From Paenibacillus sp. FSL R5-0517 (lineage in GTDB: Bacteria; Bacillota; Bacilli; Paenibacillales; Paenibacillaceae): a DNA stretch of 64,000 nt. The notes under the pieces are model-generated. The model was not told the origin of the DNA and made no database searches. It worked only from the letters and a program-made list of their open reading frames with translations. Position numbers and translations under genes: made by a program. Below are positions 16,999 to 25,411 of this stretch, piece by piece; the stretch's first letter is position 1, and each line of letters starts with the position of its first letter. The DNA is taken from contig NZ_CP150235.1 of NCBI RefSeq assembly GCF_037974355.1, forward strand, positions 4,898,001 to 4,962,000, written 5' to 3'.

Positions 16999-18285
16999 TT
17001 ATTTCGCAGAAGCTCCACCTGAAACGGCAGGTACATTAAACGAATTCTTCGCCGTTGTTCCGTCCTTGTCCGTTTCGTAATTAAATAGGGTACCATCCTT
17101 AGACCAACTCGCTGACTTCAGTGTGCCCTCTATACTGCGTTGTTCAACCAAATTTAGAACATCCGGTTCGCCCACAGGTTTCGAGTATATGCTGATTTGA
17201 TCACCAATAAGCATAACTACATAAGAGCCGTCAGGTGATTTCCATTCTTTTGGTGCTGCCGTTGTACTCATCTCCTGATCCGGTCCTGCTGCGAATCCTT
17301 GGCTTCCTCCAGAGGCGTCTGTACCTGCAGCGGATGTAGCGGAATCAGGAGCAGAATTACCTTCTACTGGAGCATCTTCATTTACATTCGGTACGATTGT
17401 CTGAGAAGTGAAGGAATCTCCATTGTCTGTTTCAGTTACTCCATTCTCTTCCCCATCTGCAGGAGTTCTGGGCGCACTTCCTGAATCTGGATTTTTCTGC
17501 TCGGAATCTTGATCCTGAACTTGATTCCTTTGATTATCGGTCGTAGGTGTTTTGGACGAATTGTCTTGTGTTCCTTTATTTGAAGAAGGCGTTGATTCAG
17601 TAGCCGGTTGTTGAGGAGTCGGATCTGACCGAACCTCAGGCTCCTGCACCTTTTCTCCACCATTCTCTTCGGGAGTTGTTTCTGTTCCCAGGTTATCCCC
17701 TTCCGTTGAGGAAGTATTCGAATTATCCACAAATACATCGTTGCTGCTTGGTGTGGAAGAAGCTGCTGGATCATTATTCTCAATATTCTTGCTCAATGGA
17801 TTCTCATCCACATTGCCACTCTCTTGAGAAGCTCCAGAGCTCAGCATCATGGAATCGGCATTCTCAATCTGTTCAGGCTGATATCCCCAGATGGCAAATC
17901 CCAATACAACTGCCGCAGCCGCTGCCCCCATGGACATACGTCCTGCCATCGAGTTGAGCCATTTTTGCTTCGTTTTCCGCTCACTTGAACGTTGTAAATT
18001 CTCAAATGTAGCAGGGACAGGATTCATTTCCTGTATGGTGCTGCTTTGTTCCTTCCGCGCTTCGTCAATGGCATCAAGTTGTGGCATAATTGCATCAACC
18101 AGACTGAATCTCGGGCTTACTTGCGGTAATTCTTCCAGTTCTCTGGAAAGAGCTCTGAGTAAACTAAAATTCTCGGCACACTCCGGACACTTCGCCACAT
18201 GCTGTAGCATCTGCGCGGTTTCCGCCTCGCCCAGATCATGATCCAGATAGCGGTGCATCCATTCCACCACCTCTTCGCATTTCAT
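16999..18285 (-). CDS. Anti-sigma factor, zinc-finger type, with long low-complexity exterior region
   Basis: Membrane anti-sigma factor expected to hold the adjacent ECF sigma factor inactive. 428 residues, longer than most. The N-terminal anti-sigma zinc domain has the HxxxCxxC signature (H29, C33, C36 with C3 upstream). A single membrane helix lies at about residues 113-135 (GAAAAAVVLGFAIWGY). The exterior part at about 140-340 is a Ser/Thr/Asn/Glu/Pro/Gly-rich string without obvious fold. The end, about 345-428, holds beta-type segments (SPDGSYVVMLIGDQISIYSK, SASWSKDGTLFNYETD) that resemble propeller blades. The ATG overlaps the sigma gene stop as ATGA, so the two are translated together. 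Confidence 0.82.
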   Translation of the reverse strand: MKCEEVVEWMHRYLDHDLGEAETAQMLQHVAKCPECAENFSLLRALSRELEELPQVSPRFSLVDAIMPQLDAIDEARKEQSSTIQEMNPVPATFENLQRSSERKTKQKWLNSMAGRMSMGAAAAAVVLGFAIWGYQPEQIENADSMMLSSGASQESGNVDENPLSKNIENNDPAASSTPSSNDVFVDNSNTSSTEGDNLGTETTPEENGGEKVQEPEVRSDPTPQQPATESTPSSNKGTQDNSSKTPTTDNQRNQVQDQDSEQKNPDSGSAPRTPADGEENGVTETDNGDSFTSQTIVPNVNEDAPVEGNSAPDSATSAAGTDASGGSQGFAAGPDQEMSTTAAPKEWKSPDGSYVVMLIGDQISIYSKPVGEPDVLNLVEQRSIEGTLKSASWSKDGTLFNYETDKDGTTAKNSFNVPAVSGGASAK

Positions 18286-18830
18286 CCTGTCACACCACCT
18301 TTCTGATATTCCTGTAGTAGATTCTGTAATTGCTGCCTGGCTCTAAATAAATAAGATTTCACCGTATTCAATGGAAGATCGAGACAATCCGCAATTTCAT
18401 TGTAGGATAAGTCCTGCAAATATCTTAGAACAATAACGGTCCGATGATGCTCGGGAAGCTTGTTGATCGCATCCTGAATGTCTTGGGCCACATATGTAGA
18501 CATGACCTCGTACTCCACATCCTGATTATCCTGAAAAACCATGTCATGTTCGTCAATGGAGACGGATGGTTTGGTTCTTCTGAATTTATCAATACAGATG
18601 TTCGTGACGATGCGTTGTACCCAAGTTTTAAATTGGGCTTTTTCTTCGTATGAGTTGATTTTGGTGTAAATTCGGATCAATGCTTCCTGAGCAGCATCCA
18701 AAGCGTCCTGTTCATTATTTAGAATGTAATATGCGGTCCGATAGACATGTTGTTCAATCTCCCGCAATAGGGTAATTAGAGCGTCGCGATCGCCCGATTG
18801 AGCGGCTCTGATGAGTTCCGGCTCTACCAC
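18282..18830 (-). CDS. ECF RNA polymerase sigma factor (SigX/SigW-like)
   Basis: Extracytoplasmic-function sigma factor, 182 residues. Region 2 is visible as YRTAYYILNNEQDALDAAQEALIRIYTKINSYEEKAQFKTWVQRIVTNICIDKFRR. Region 4 is INKLPEHHRTVIVLRYLQDLSYNEIADCLDLPLNTVKSYLFRARQQL. The start is a GTG at 18830 with AGGGGG seven bases upstream. Its promoter-like sequence at 18861-18887 matches an ECF consensus, so it probably drives itself. The paired membrane anti-sigma factor follows with a four-base overlap. By analogy the regulon is cell-envelope stress; the signal and targets are not visible here. Confidence 0.92.
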   Translation of the reverse strand: MVEPELIRAAQSGDRDALITLLREIEQHVYRTAYYILNNEQDALDAAQEALIRIYTKINSYEEKAQFKTWVQRIVTNICIDKFRRTKPSVSIDEHDMVFQDNQDVEYEVMSTYVAQDIQDAINKLPEHHRTVIVLRYLQDLSYNEIADCLDLPLNTVKSYLFRARQQLQNLLQEYQKGGVTG

Positions 18831-18860
18831 AAAGGATCCCCCTCTCCCTGCAACCTTACA

Positions 18861-18887
18861 GACGTGATCATCAATAAAATTGTTGCA
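18861..18887 (-). promoter_or_regulatory. Autoregulatory ECF-type promoter
   Basis: Minus-strand TGCAAC (18887-18882), 17-bp spacer, CGTC (18864-18861), about 30 bases before the sigma gene start. It resembles the SigX/SigV class of ECF promoters (AAC in the -35, CGWC in the -10), pointing to positive feedback. Confidence 0.6.
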
Positions 18888-19182
18888 AAGTTAAGTATTT
18901 TTTTAATTTGCCATAACAAAATAACGGCGTATGTATTTGGGCCGCTGAAATCTTCTCTTAGAATAACAGAAATTGCATAACGAGTCACCAAACGTATCCA
19001 AAAGGGATTCCATTACTTACACGACTCAATTCAAATGCAATGGCATACATTATAGCTAAGCACTTTTTGGTTCTGAAAATAAAAAAAAGTCGAAATTTGT
19101 CCAAATTTAAGCTGATTTTAATGCAATTTTCATGAAAATGGTGTATTGTAAATTTACATTCATAAAACACGAGGTGATGAGC
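18888..19182. other. Intergenic region between the divergent sigma gene and the 19183 gene
   Basis: AT-rich, no coding signs. It contains the perfect 14-bp palindrome ATTTTCATGAAAAT at 19126-19139, about 45 bases before the next plus-strand gene, followed by a possible -10 TATTGT. Besides the ECF promoter nothing else is recognisable. Confidence 0.4.
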
Positions 19183-19485
19183 ATGCCAGCTCTAGCGAAA
19201 ATTCAAGCTTTAAAAGAACAAATGCCCAAAGAATACCAAAGTATTTCCCACTTTGTGGAACATGCACTGGAGTCCATTGATACTCTGGTTGAGGAACATC
19301 GGAAGTATGTAGCTGCACAGGCATTATACGGCGATAAAATCGTTGGATCGGAAGAACGCTTGTACAGAGAAACCGTACTTGATGTCAGAGCACAGCTGTT
19401 GATGACTCTTGAAAAAACGGTAGAAGATCTGTTGCACAAGGGTGACAAACATTGGAACAAACACTTTAAGGATGGCGTGGAGTAG
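19183..19485 (+). CDS. Conserved-looking small helical protein of unknown function
   Basis: 100-residue soluble protein, MPALAKIQALKEQMPKEYQ... ending DLLHKGDKHWNKHFKDGVE. It is predicted mainly helical (ISHFVEHALESIDTLVEEHRKYV, VLDVRAQLLMTLEKTVEDLL), with no membrane segment, signal peptide or catalytic motif that I recognise. GAGGTGA lies before the ATG at 19183, which I prefer over an earlier in-frame ATG because that one has no ribosome-binding site. It has its own terminator and a palindrome in its upstream region, so it is a single-gene unit divergent from the ECF sigma operon. I cannot assign a function. Confidence 0.65.
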   Translation: MPALAKIQALKEQMPKEYQSISHFVEHALESIDTLVEEHRKYVAAQALYGDKIVGSEERLYRETVLDVRAQLLMTLEKTVEDLLHKGDKHWNKHFKDGVE

Positions 19486-19515
19486 TTCTTATATTTCTTC
19501 TACATTTTGAAAAAA

Positions 19516-19572
19516 TGGCCCGTTTTCCGATATTCTCCTTCGTGGAGTGTAACGGAAAGCGGGCTTTTTTGT
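19516..19572 (+). terminator. Terminator after the 19183 gene
   Basis: GCCCGTTTTCCG...CGGAAAGCGGGC with an inner CTCC/GGAG stem capped by TTCG, followed by six T. It starts about 30 bases after the stop. Confidence 0.88.
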
Positions 19573-19735
19573 GCTGTGCTGGGATGCTGTGCTGTAACTT
19601 GCTATCAAATGAAGTGAGGAATTAATAGCGCCTGGACGTCTTCTTTCTCAGCCTGCATATGTTAAAATATAGTAAATCTCAAGTCCACTCGTTGTTGAAT
19701 ATAGTTTTTTTTTAAGATGGAGGTCAATATTTGAA

Positions 19736-20188
19736 ATGACAAAAACTCATAGAATCCATAGGCCGCGCGGAAAAATACTTGCAGCTATATTAACTGCAAT
19801 TGTAATTTCACTTGTAATGGGGTTATATCACTACGTTCCCTTGGATGAAAGAATAGAGAATGCCCACTATTATTCATTCGGATATACATTTGCGGTTGGA
19901 TTATTGATTAACCTCGCTATTTTACTTTTCTTAATTATGCCACTTTCCATATTGGTGGATGGATTACTTTTATACAGAAGAAAAGATAATACGTATATGA
20001 GATTGCTTGTTGCTATTGCGGCGTATGGTCTATTAGGCTTCATAGGTGGAATTATCTACTCGATATTTACACTTAACTTCATTACTTTTTCTGGTCAGAC
20101 TATCCACATTATTGTAATCTCTCTTGTTTTTTTTGCCTTACAGTTGGTATTAAATCGGAGCTTTTTTCACTTATCTTCACACCGATAG
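19736..20188 (+). CDS. Predicted four-helix membrane protein, unknown
   Basis: 150-residue hydrophobic protein with about four membrane helices: ILAAILTAIVISLVMGLYH, FAVGLLINLAILLFLIMPLSIL, LLVAIAAYGLLGFIGGIIYSIF and IHIIVISLVFFALQLVLN. Both ends carry basic residues (MTKTHRIHRPRGK, SSHR). No family is recognised. Codon use is clearly more AT-rich than in surrounding genes. GGAGGT lies 11 bases before the ATG, a little far. It is convergent with the deaminase gene across a long perfect hairpin. Together the two look like an insertion between comEC and the sigma/holA block of the ancestral order. Confidence 0.6.
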   Translation: MTKTHRIHRPRGKILAAILTAIVISLVMGLYHYVPLDERIENAHYYSFGYTFAVGLLINLAILLFLIMPLSILVDGLLLYRRKDNTYMRLLVAIAAYGLLGFIGGIIYSIFTLNFITFSGQTIHIIVISLVFFALQLVLNRSFFHLSSHR

Positions 20189-20281
20189 TACGACTTAATG
20201 CATAAGGTTTCCATTTAGTAAACTTAGGCTTCCAATAGTGATGTCACTTCAGTATCATCACAAACCAATGGATAACTCAAC

Positions 20282-20329
20282 GAAACATTAAGAACAGTCT
20301 AGAAAACTACAGACTGTTCTTAATGTTTC
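20282..20329. terminator. Perfect 19-bp hairpin between convergent genes
   Basis: GAAACATTAAGAACAGTCT (20282-20300) and its exact complement (20311-20329) around a ten-base loop. It is placed between the membrane protein gene and the deaminase gene, so it probably ends transcription from both sides, although neither side has a long T-run. Confidence 0.6.
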
Positions 20330-20378
20330 AACTAACGTTTCTTGTTAGCTTAATATATCAGGCTCAAAGTTTCATTTA

Positions 20379-20927
20379 TTATAGAACATTTTCATTTTCT
20401 AATTCATCATTCCAATGATTATCGGTATACCCACGGCTGTTGTTCCATTCTGCTAACATTTTTCTTTGTCTCAATTCTAAATCTCTGTAAGGGGCTGCTA
20501 CAAACTCGATGTCGTGGAACAAATCATTATAAATAGGTAATTCGCTATTTAATTCCTTGAATTTTTTAAATGCACCTATATCCTTATCATTTGCAGCCCA
20601 AACCACTTTTTTAATCAAAGACAACACGATCGTACCTGTGCACATAGGACAAGGCTCACAGGTAGTATATAGGGTAAGTTCATTTTTAGGAATAAATTTC
20701 TTGCTCTCAAGATGAAGTATCATATTTCCAGCTTTTCTTATAGCGTCCACTTCGGCGTGTGCTGTAGAATCACAGCTTGAAAAAACTCTGTTCCTACCTC
20801 GGCTTACAACTAAACCATCTGCATCAATAATAATTGCACCGATAGGAAAAGTACCCTCATCTCTAGCCTTTTCTGCCTCTTCAAAAGCTAAAAGAAGGTT
20901 TTCGTAATGCTTGTCCAAATTATACAC
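20379..20927 (-). CDS. Nucleoside/cytidine deaminase family protein
   Basis: Zinc-dependent hydrolytic deaminase of the CDA fold, 182 residues. The zinc/catalytic motifs are HAEVDAI (ligand H and catalytic E) and PCPMCTGTIVLSLIKKVVWAAND (two cysteine ligands), with the family pattern FPIGAIIIDADGLVVSRGRN before them. The layout is that of guanine/tRNA-adenosine-deaminase-like proteins; the C-terminal extension (about 45 residues) does not look like TadA. The substrate is unknown. Sequence is AT-rich like its convergent neighbour. A GTG is taken as start, but the ribosome-binding site is poor, so the N-terminus is uncertain by a few residues. Confidence 0.78.
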   Translation of the reverse strand: MYNLDKHYENLLLAFEEAEKARDEGTFPIGAIIIDADGLVVSRGRNRVFSSCDSTAHAEVDAIRKAGNMILHLESKKFIPKNELTLYTTCEPCPMCTGTIVLSLIKKVVWAANDKDIGAFKKFKELNSELPIYNDLFHDIEFVAAPYRDLELRQRKMLAEWNNSRGYTDNHWNDELENENVL

Positions 20928-21050
20928 ATCCCATCTCAGTCATTTCCAACAATAATATATTCCAGAAATATACCGCTACTCCTTCTCCCATAAAGCTACT
21001 TTTTTCACGGCTACGCTACCCTGCCCGTTATACAGCTCATGTAAATTCCG

Positions 21051-23927
21051 TCACTCAACTCCAACCACCTTGTACCGGATATCAATCTTTCCATCCTTCA
21101 CTTTCATCTGTACCTCACCCATCTGATCGGTCCGATAAATCTCTGACCCGGTAGCTTCCAGCCGTTCCATCACTCCTGGGTTGGGATGCCCATATGTATT
21201 GTTAACTCCTGAAGATATCACAGCGGTTTTGGCGTTCCAGTATTGGAGCCAGGCTTCGGTTGACGACGTTTTACTCCCATGATGAGCGACCTTTAACACG
21301 TCTATGGAGACAGATGCTGGTGGAGCAATATTTGAATTTTCCGGCAACAGGCCTGTAAGTCCCCTTTGTACAACTCCCTTTGTAACTCCAATATCTGCAC
21401 CTTTCTGTTTAAACTGGGCAGCCAATGAGCCGTCCTGAATCATATAGAGCAGGTCCTGCTCGGCTGCTGCATCCATGTCCCCGGTGAACAGCATGGAAGT
21501 GCCAGCCATGTCCAGCAAAAAGACAACTGAATCATGATTCTGGTGTTCCGACACAGGCATATTACCTGGATCATGTACATCCATATGCGCCAGATCTGGA
21601 GCTATAAAACGTAAACTTGTCTCTTTATCAGCCTTATAAGTCATACCCTGCTGAATGGCGTACAGAGGAATTTTTCGTTCCATGGCTGTATTCAGTAACT
21701 TATCAAAGTTCTCCTTACCGCTGGTCGTTCCATTAAACATGAAATGTTTAACCGGAATCTGTTCCAGCACAGCCTGTAGCCCTCCGGCATGATCCTGATC
21801 GGCATGTGTTACAATGACAGCGTCCAGTTGGTGGATGCCTCTCTTTTTCAATAAAGGAACAACCACCTTGGCTCCGACCTCATACGGATCACGTCTTGTT
21901 TTCCACGATTGCTCGGTGTTCCCAAAGTTAACTGTTCCCCCGCCATCCACCAAAATGTGTTTGCCTTCCGGGGTTGTGATCAACGTACTGTCCCCTTGTC
22001 CAATATCCAAAAACTGCACAATGCCGGTTCCAGCAGGTTTGGGAGTCTGATATGCCCACCACAAGCCAGCAACAAAGCTGAGCACGAGCAAGCCGCACAA
22101 CCATTGCTGAGCTTTACTCATTCGTTCATGTGCATAATAACCTGCACCTCGTGCGGTAAATGCACTTGTATACTCCGGCCAGGCAATACTGGCTCCTAAT
22201 ATGGTTAACGAAGTTTCTTTTCCATCTATACGTTTCTTACCTTGATCCTGATCCTGTGCCGCGTTAGACATCGAAGAGCGAATGCCCATATTCCCCATGG
22301 AAACTATAGGTTGTCGCCTCACAAGAGGTGCTGTATCCTCCTCAATAAACGCCGTTTCCCTCTGTTCACCATTGCCACGATGCAACAAGTAAAGTAAGGC
22401 ATACAACACGGCATAATATGCGGCTATCCACAACAGGGAAGGTGTTGCCCAGATCAACACAAAACCTGGCAGGCTGTTCATCCACTCTACGCTTACAAAT
22501 GTCAGCTGATTCAGTTGAATCGCAATCCATGCGAGAGGTCTCGCCAAGGGAACCCATATGAATGACAATAGCATGGCGACCGTCCCCAGAGGTAATATAA
22601 TGGCGCTAATCAGAGAAACCAGTAGAAAGTTGGCCACAAATGAGAGCAATGAGAATTGGTTGAAATACAAGATGGTTACTGGAAAAGAAATCAGCTGAGC
22701 GGTCACCGTAACCGATGCTGTTGCAGCAAGAGATTTCGGCCAACTGCTGAAGAGTCGGCTAATCAACGGCATGTAGATCATCAAACCTGCGGTTACGAGA
22801 AAGGATAACTGGAAGCTCACACTTAGCAAAAAGTACGGGTCCCACCACATCATCAGCAAAGCTGCTGCACAAATCATCTGGAGACCGTCTCTGGCGAGAC
22901 CACGGCGTGCCATATACAAACCAATCATGGACATAATCCCTGCCCGAATGACTGAAGGTGAACCACCGGATAACAGTACATAAGCTGGCACCAGGATCAG
23001 AACAATCGTGAGTGCCGTCTCTCTGGTAAGCTTTAACCAGGATAGAATAAGGAGAAGAGAAGCTACATATACAGCGACATGAGTTCCGGAGATCGCCAGG
23101 ATATGCGTTAGACCCAGTTGTGAAAACTGACCATAAGTTCCTGGATCAATATCATTAGCCATCCCGATGATCAAGCCCTTCATATAGCCTGCATGGGGCT
23201 CAGGAAATAACTGCTCTATCGCCGAACCCAACCTATGCCTCGTCCAATCCGTCCACCGTAGTACGTTAAATTGTCCAATGCCCTCAGGAGGCGTAGCTGT
23301 GACCGAGCCGACTCCCTTCACTTTGAACAACCAATGGATATGGAGGGTTCGCAAATAACTGCGATAATCAAACCCGCCAAAGTTCCTCGCTTCGCCCGGA
23401 AGGGCAAATGAACCATCAAGTGTGATTAAATCACCCCGCTTCCAGCCCCCTGCTACCTGTTGTTCTTCTTCCTCCAACAGTCTGACTTGTACCATCAATT
23501 GTTCATCTATTTTGAATGCAGATGATGTTGCCAGACTTGTATCTGCTGATGAATCCGATAAGCGCATTATTGAAGACATCTGTATCTTAAAGTCAGCCCG
23601 ATCTCCATCAATACGTACATCCGACACAAGCTCACCCTGAATTTCGGCTACCGAACCGTCAAGCTCTTTAGTAGCGATATGAGTAGTCTCGGACAGGCTA
23701 CTGTGATTGCGTGCGTCATTCCATTCCCAATGTGTAGCACCTCCAATAAGGGCAACGAGTAAAAAGAAAATGGACCATCCACGTACATCTATGAAACGAA
23801 GCAGAAGTGGCAGACACGCCAGCGCTCCAATCATTCCCCAGATTAACGTCCAACCGGTTAACACACATGCCATCCCGCTACCGCATAACCAGCACATCGT
23901 AAAAGTCAGCAAAGGTCTGCCTTTCAT
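21051..23927 (-). CDS. comEC: DNA internalisation channel ComEC/Rec2
   Basis: Membrane channel that carries transforming single-stranded DNA into the cell, 958 residues. Two N-terminal hydrophobic segments are followed by the DUF4131 region. The competence membrane domain includes GLIIGMANDIDPGTYGQFSQLGLTHILAISGTHVAVYVASLL. The C-terminal metallo-beta-lactamase domain has QFLDIGQGDSTLI, VTHADQDHAGG, FTGDMD and VLKVAHHGSKTSS, with its metal ligands present, so the nuclease-like function could be intact. A poorly conserved linker of about 70 residues (near 545-615) separates the two parts. AGGAGGGAG precedes the ATG. A terminator-like hairpin separates it from comEB. Confidence 0.94.
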   Translation of the reverse strand: MKGRPLLTFTMCWLCGSGMACVLTGWTLIWGMIGALACLPLLLRFIDVRGWSIFFLLVALIGGATHWEWNDARNHSSLSETTHIATKELDGSVAEIQGELVSDVRIDGDRADFKIQMSSIMRLSDSSADTSLATSSAFKIDEQLMVQVRLLEEEEQQVAGGWKRGDLITLDGSFALPGEARNFGGFDYRSYLRTLHIHWLFKVKGVGSVTATPPEGIGQFNVLRWTDWTRHRLGSAIEQLFPEPHAGYMKGLIIGMANDIDPGTYGQFSQLGLTHILAISGTHVAVYVASLLLILSWLKLTRETALTIVLILVPAYVLLSGGSPSVIRAGIMSMIGLYMARRGLARDGLQMICAAALLMMWWDPYFLLSVSFQLSFLVTAGLMIYMPLISRLFSSWPKSLAATASVTVTAQLISFPVTILYFNQFSLLSFVANFLLVSLISAIILPLGTVAMLLSFIWVPLARPLAWIAIQLNQLTFVSVEWMNSLPGFVLIWATPSLLWIAAYYAVLYALLYLLHRGNGEQRETAFIEEDTAPLVRRQPIVSMGNMGIRSSMSNAAQDQDQGKKRIDGKETSLTILGASIAWPEYTSAFTARGAGYYAHERMSKAQQWLCGLLVLSFVAGLWWAYQTPKPAGTGIVQFLDIGQGDSTLITTPEGKHILVDGGGTVNFGNTEQSWKTRRDPYEVGAKVVVPLLKKRGIHQLDAVIVTHADQDHAGGLQAVLEQIPVKHFMFNGTTSGKENFDKLLNTAMERKIPLYAIQQGMTYKADKETSLRFIAPDLAHMDVHDPGNMPVSEHQNHDSVVFLLDMAGTSMLFTGDMDAAAEQDLLYMIQDGSLAAQFKQKGADIGVTKGVVQRGLTGLLPENSNIAPPASVSIDVLKVAHHGSKTSSTEAWLQYWNAKTAVISSGVNNTYGHPNPGVMERLEATGSEIYRTDQMGEVQMKVKDGKIDIRYKVVGVE

Positions 23928-23962
23928 TCGTCTCCCTCCTTCACGTCACGCGTTGAACGCAG

Positions 23963-24004
23963 AAAAACCCCCGAAAAGCCAATTCAGGCTTGCCGGAGGT
24001 TCTC
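23963..24004 (-). terminator. Terminator-like hairpin between comEB and comEC
   Basis: Minus-strand AACCTCCGG...CGGGGGTT with inner AGCC/GGCT pairs, followed by TTTCTGC. It is 25 bases after the comEB stop and 35 before comEC. Confidence 0.65.
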
Positions 24005-24029
24005 CCTCGCATATTCGACCATATTCACA

Positions 24030-24551
24030 TTAATTGCTCACAGTCATCATCGTTTCCCGCGGGGGCTGGTAATTCTCCAGCCTGCGGAACGTTATGCCCT
24101 TCTGTTCCATCATATTCGTAACCTTACGCGTATCTTTAGGATAAGAGCGATGAAACACGATTTCTGTAATACCACTATTCGCAAGCATATTGGCACATGT
24201 CCAGCAAGGTTCGTCGGTCACATACACAGACGAGCCTTCGCGGTCGATTCGATCTGTGAATAAAAGCAAATTTTGCTCAGCATGGATTGTGCGAATGCAG
24301 CGTTGCTTTTTCACCATTTCTTCCTGACCATCGGTCACAACCAACTCATATTCTTCCGATATCATGCAACCCGCTTCAGAACAGTCCGGAACACCAGTGG
24401 GTGCACCATTATAGGCTGTTCCCAGCAGTTTCTTTCCCTGAACTAGCACGGCACCTACATGACGACGCGAACAGCGGGAACGGGTGGAAACCATATACGC
24501 GATGTCCATAAAATACGTATCCCAGTCCTTGCGTACCTCTACTGTACTCAT
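24030..24551 (-). CDS. comEB: ComEB, dCMP deaminase-like protein
   Basis: 173-residue zinc-dependent deaminase of the dCMP deaminase family, encoded in the late competence operon; in Bacillus it is not strictly needed for transformation. Motifs are SRRHVGAVLVQGKKLLGTAYNGAPTG, IHAEQNLLLF (zinc ligand His and catalytic Glu) and YVTDEPCWTCANMLANSGITEIVF (PCxxC zinc ligands). GGGAGG lies eight bases before the ATG. It sits between comEA and comEC on the same strand in the usual order. Confidence 0.93.
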   Translation of the reverse strand: MSTVEVRKDWDTYFMDIAYMVSTRSRCSRRHVGAVLVQGKKLLGTAYNGAPTGVPDCSEAGCMISEEYELVVTDGQEEMVKKQRCIRTIHAEQNLLLFTDRIDREGSSVYVTDEPCWTCANMLANSGITEIVFHRSYPKDTRKVTNMMEQKGITFRRLENYQPPRETMMTVSN

Positions 24552-24590
24552 GCTGCTTTCCTCCCGCTCAACACATTTTTTATTCTAATA

Positions 24591-25226
24591 TTACCGGATC
24601 TGCACATATGGTGCCATCTTCTCCAGCATCTTCATGCCGATTCCTTTGACCTTTGTCAGATCACTAACTTTTGTGAAAGGACCATGTGCATTCCGATAGT
24701 CCACAATGGCCTGAGCTTTCTTCTCTCCGATTCCGGGGAGCTCTGTAAGCTTGGAGAGAGGTGCACTATTCACATCAATCTTGCCATTATCGCTTGCTTC
24801 CTCACGAACGATAGATGAATTACTACTTGATGCCGTCTCGGAGGTAACCGAAGGATTGGATTTCATATCTTGCACTACCGGTTCAGTCGAAGCAGCAGTA
24901 ACCAATGAAATATCGTTCGTCTGAGTTGGAGTTTGGACTACTGGATCAACTTCAACTGCACCAATCAAGCTTTCTTTAGACTCTCCTACCTTTGCATCAT
25001 TCTCAGTCTCCATCCCATTTGCATCCGTTCCTGAAGATGTCCCTGGTTTGCCCTGAACCGAAGTAGCCGACTGTACAGCAGGAAGTTCCTGCTCTAACGT
25101 CGGCTTCTCGGTGCCGAGCTGCAAGGGTTCCCAGCCACTAGGTAGTTGTTCACTTTTGCCCGACCATAATATGAGTATACTTCCAACCACCGCAGCAGCA
25201 ATAGTCATTCCTTTGTTCCATCTCAT
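24591..25226 (-). CDS. comEA: Competence DNA receptor ComEA
   Basis: Membrane-anchored DNA-binding protein that gathers double-stranded DNA at the cell surface; 211 residues. An N-terminal membrane helix (GMTIAAAVVGSILILW) is followed by a Ser/Thr/Val/Glu-rich linker of about 110 residues, which is long for the family. A C-terminal double helix-hairpin-helix domain follows: KIDVNSAPLSKLTELPGIGEKKAQAIVDYRNAHGPFTKVSDLTKVKGIGMKMLEKMAPYVQ. The ATG at 25226 gives the best spacing from AGAGGTG; a GTG two codons earlier is too close. It is the first gene of comEA-EB-EC and divergent from comER. Confidence 0.93.
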   Translation of the reverse strand: MRWNKGMTIAAAVVGSILILWSGKSEQLPSGWEPLQLGTEKPTLEQELPAVQSATSVQGKPGTSSGTDANGMETENDAKVGESKESLIGAVEVDPVVQTPTQTNDISLVTAASTEPVVQDMKSNPSVTSETASSSNSSIVREEASDNGKIDVNSAPLSKLTELPGIGEKKAQAIVDYRNAHGPFTKVSDLTKVKGIGMKMLEKMAPYVQIR

Positions 25227-25411
25227 TTCTTCCACACCTCTCCCTGAATTCAAAATCATTCATTTCGAACACGGGCGGTGCTTCCGAACCGTTGAACATC
25301 CCTGATGAAACAAGTTATGCATTTTTCATGTCATGTGAAACAGGTCCTCACGCATAGAATAGAGGGAATGAACTGCGCCAGTACCGTAAAGCATGAAAGG
25401 AGGCCTGAACA

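Noticed and set aside
25227..25411. ComK boxes in the comER/comEA gap
   Set aside because: No pair of AAAA-N5-TTTT motifs at the expected spacing was found.
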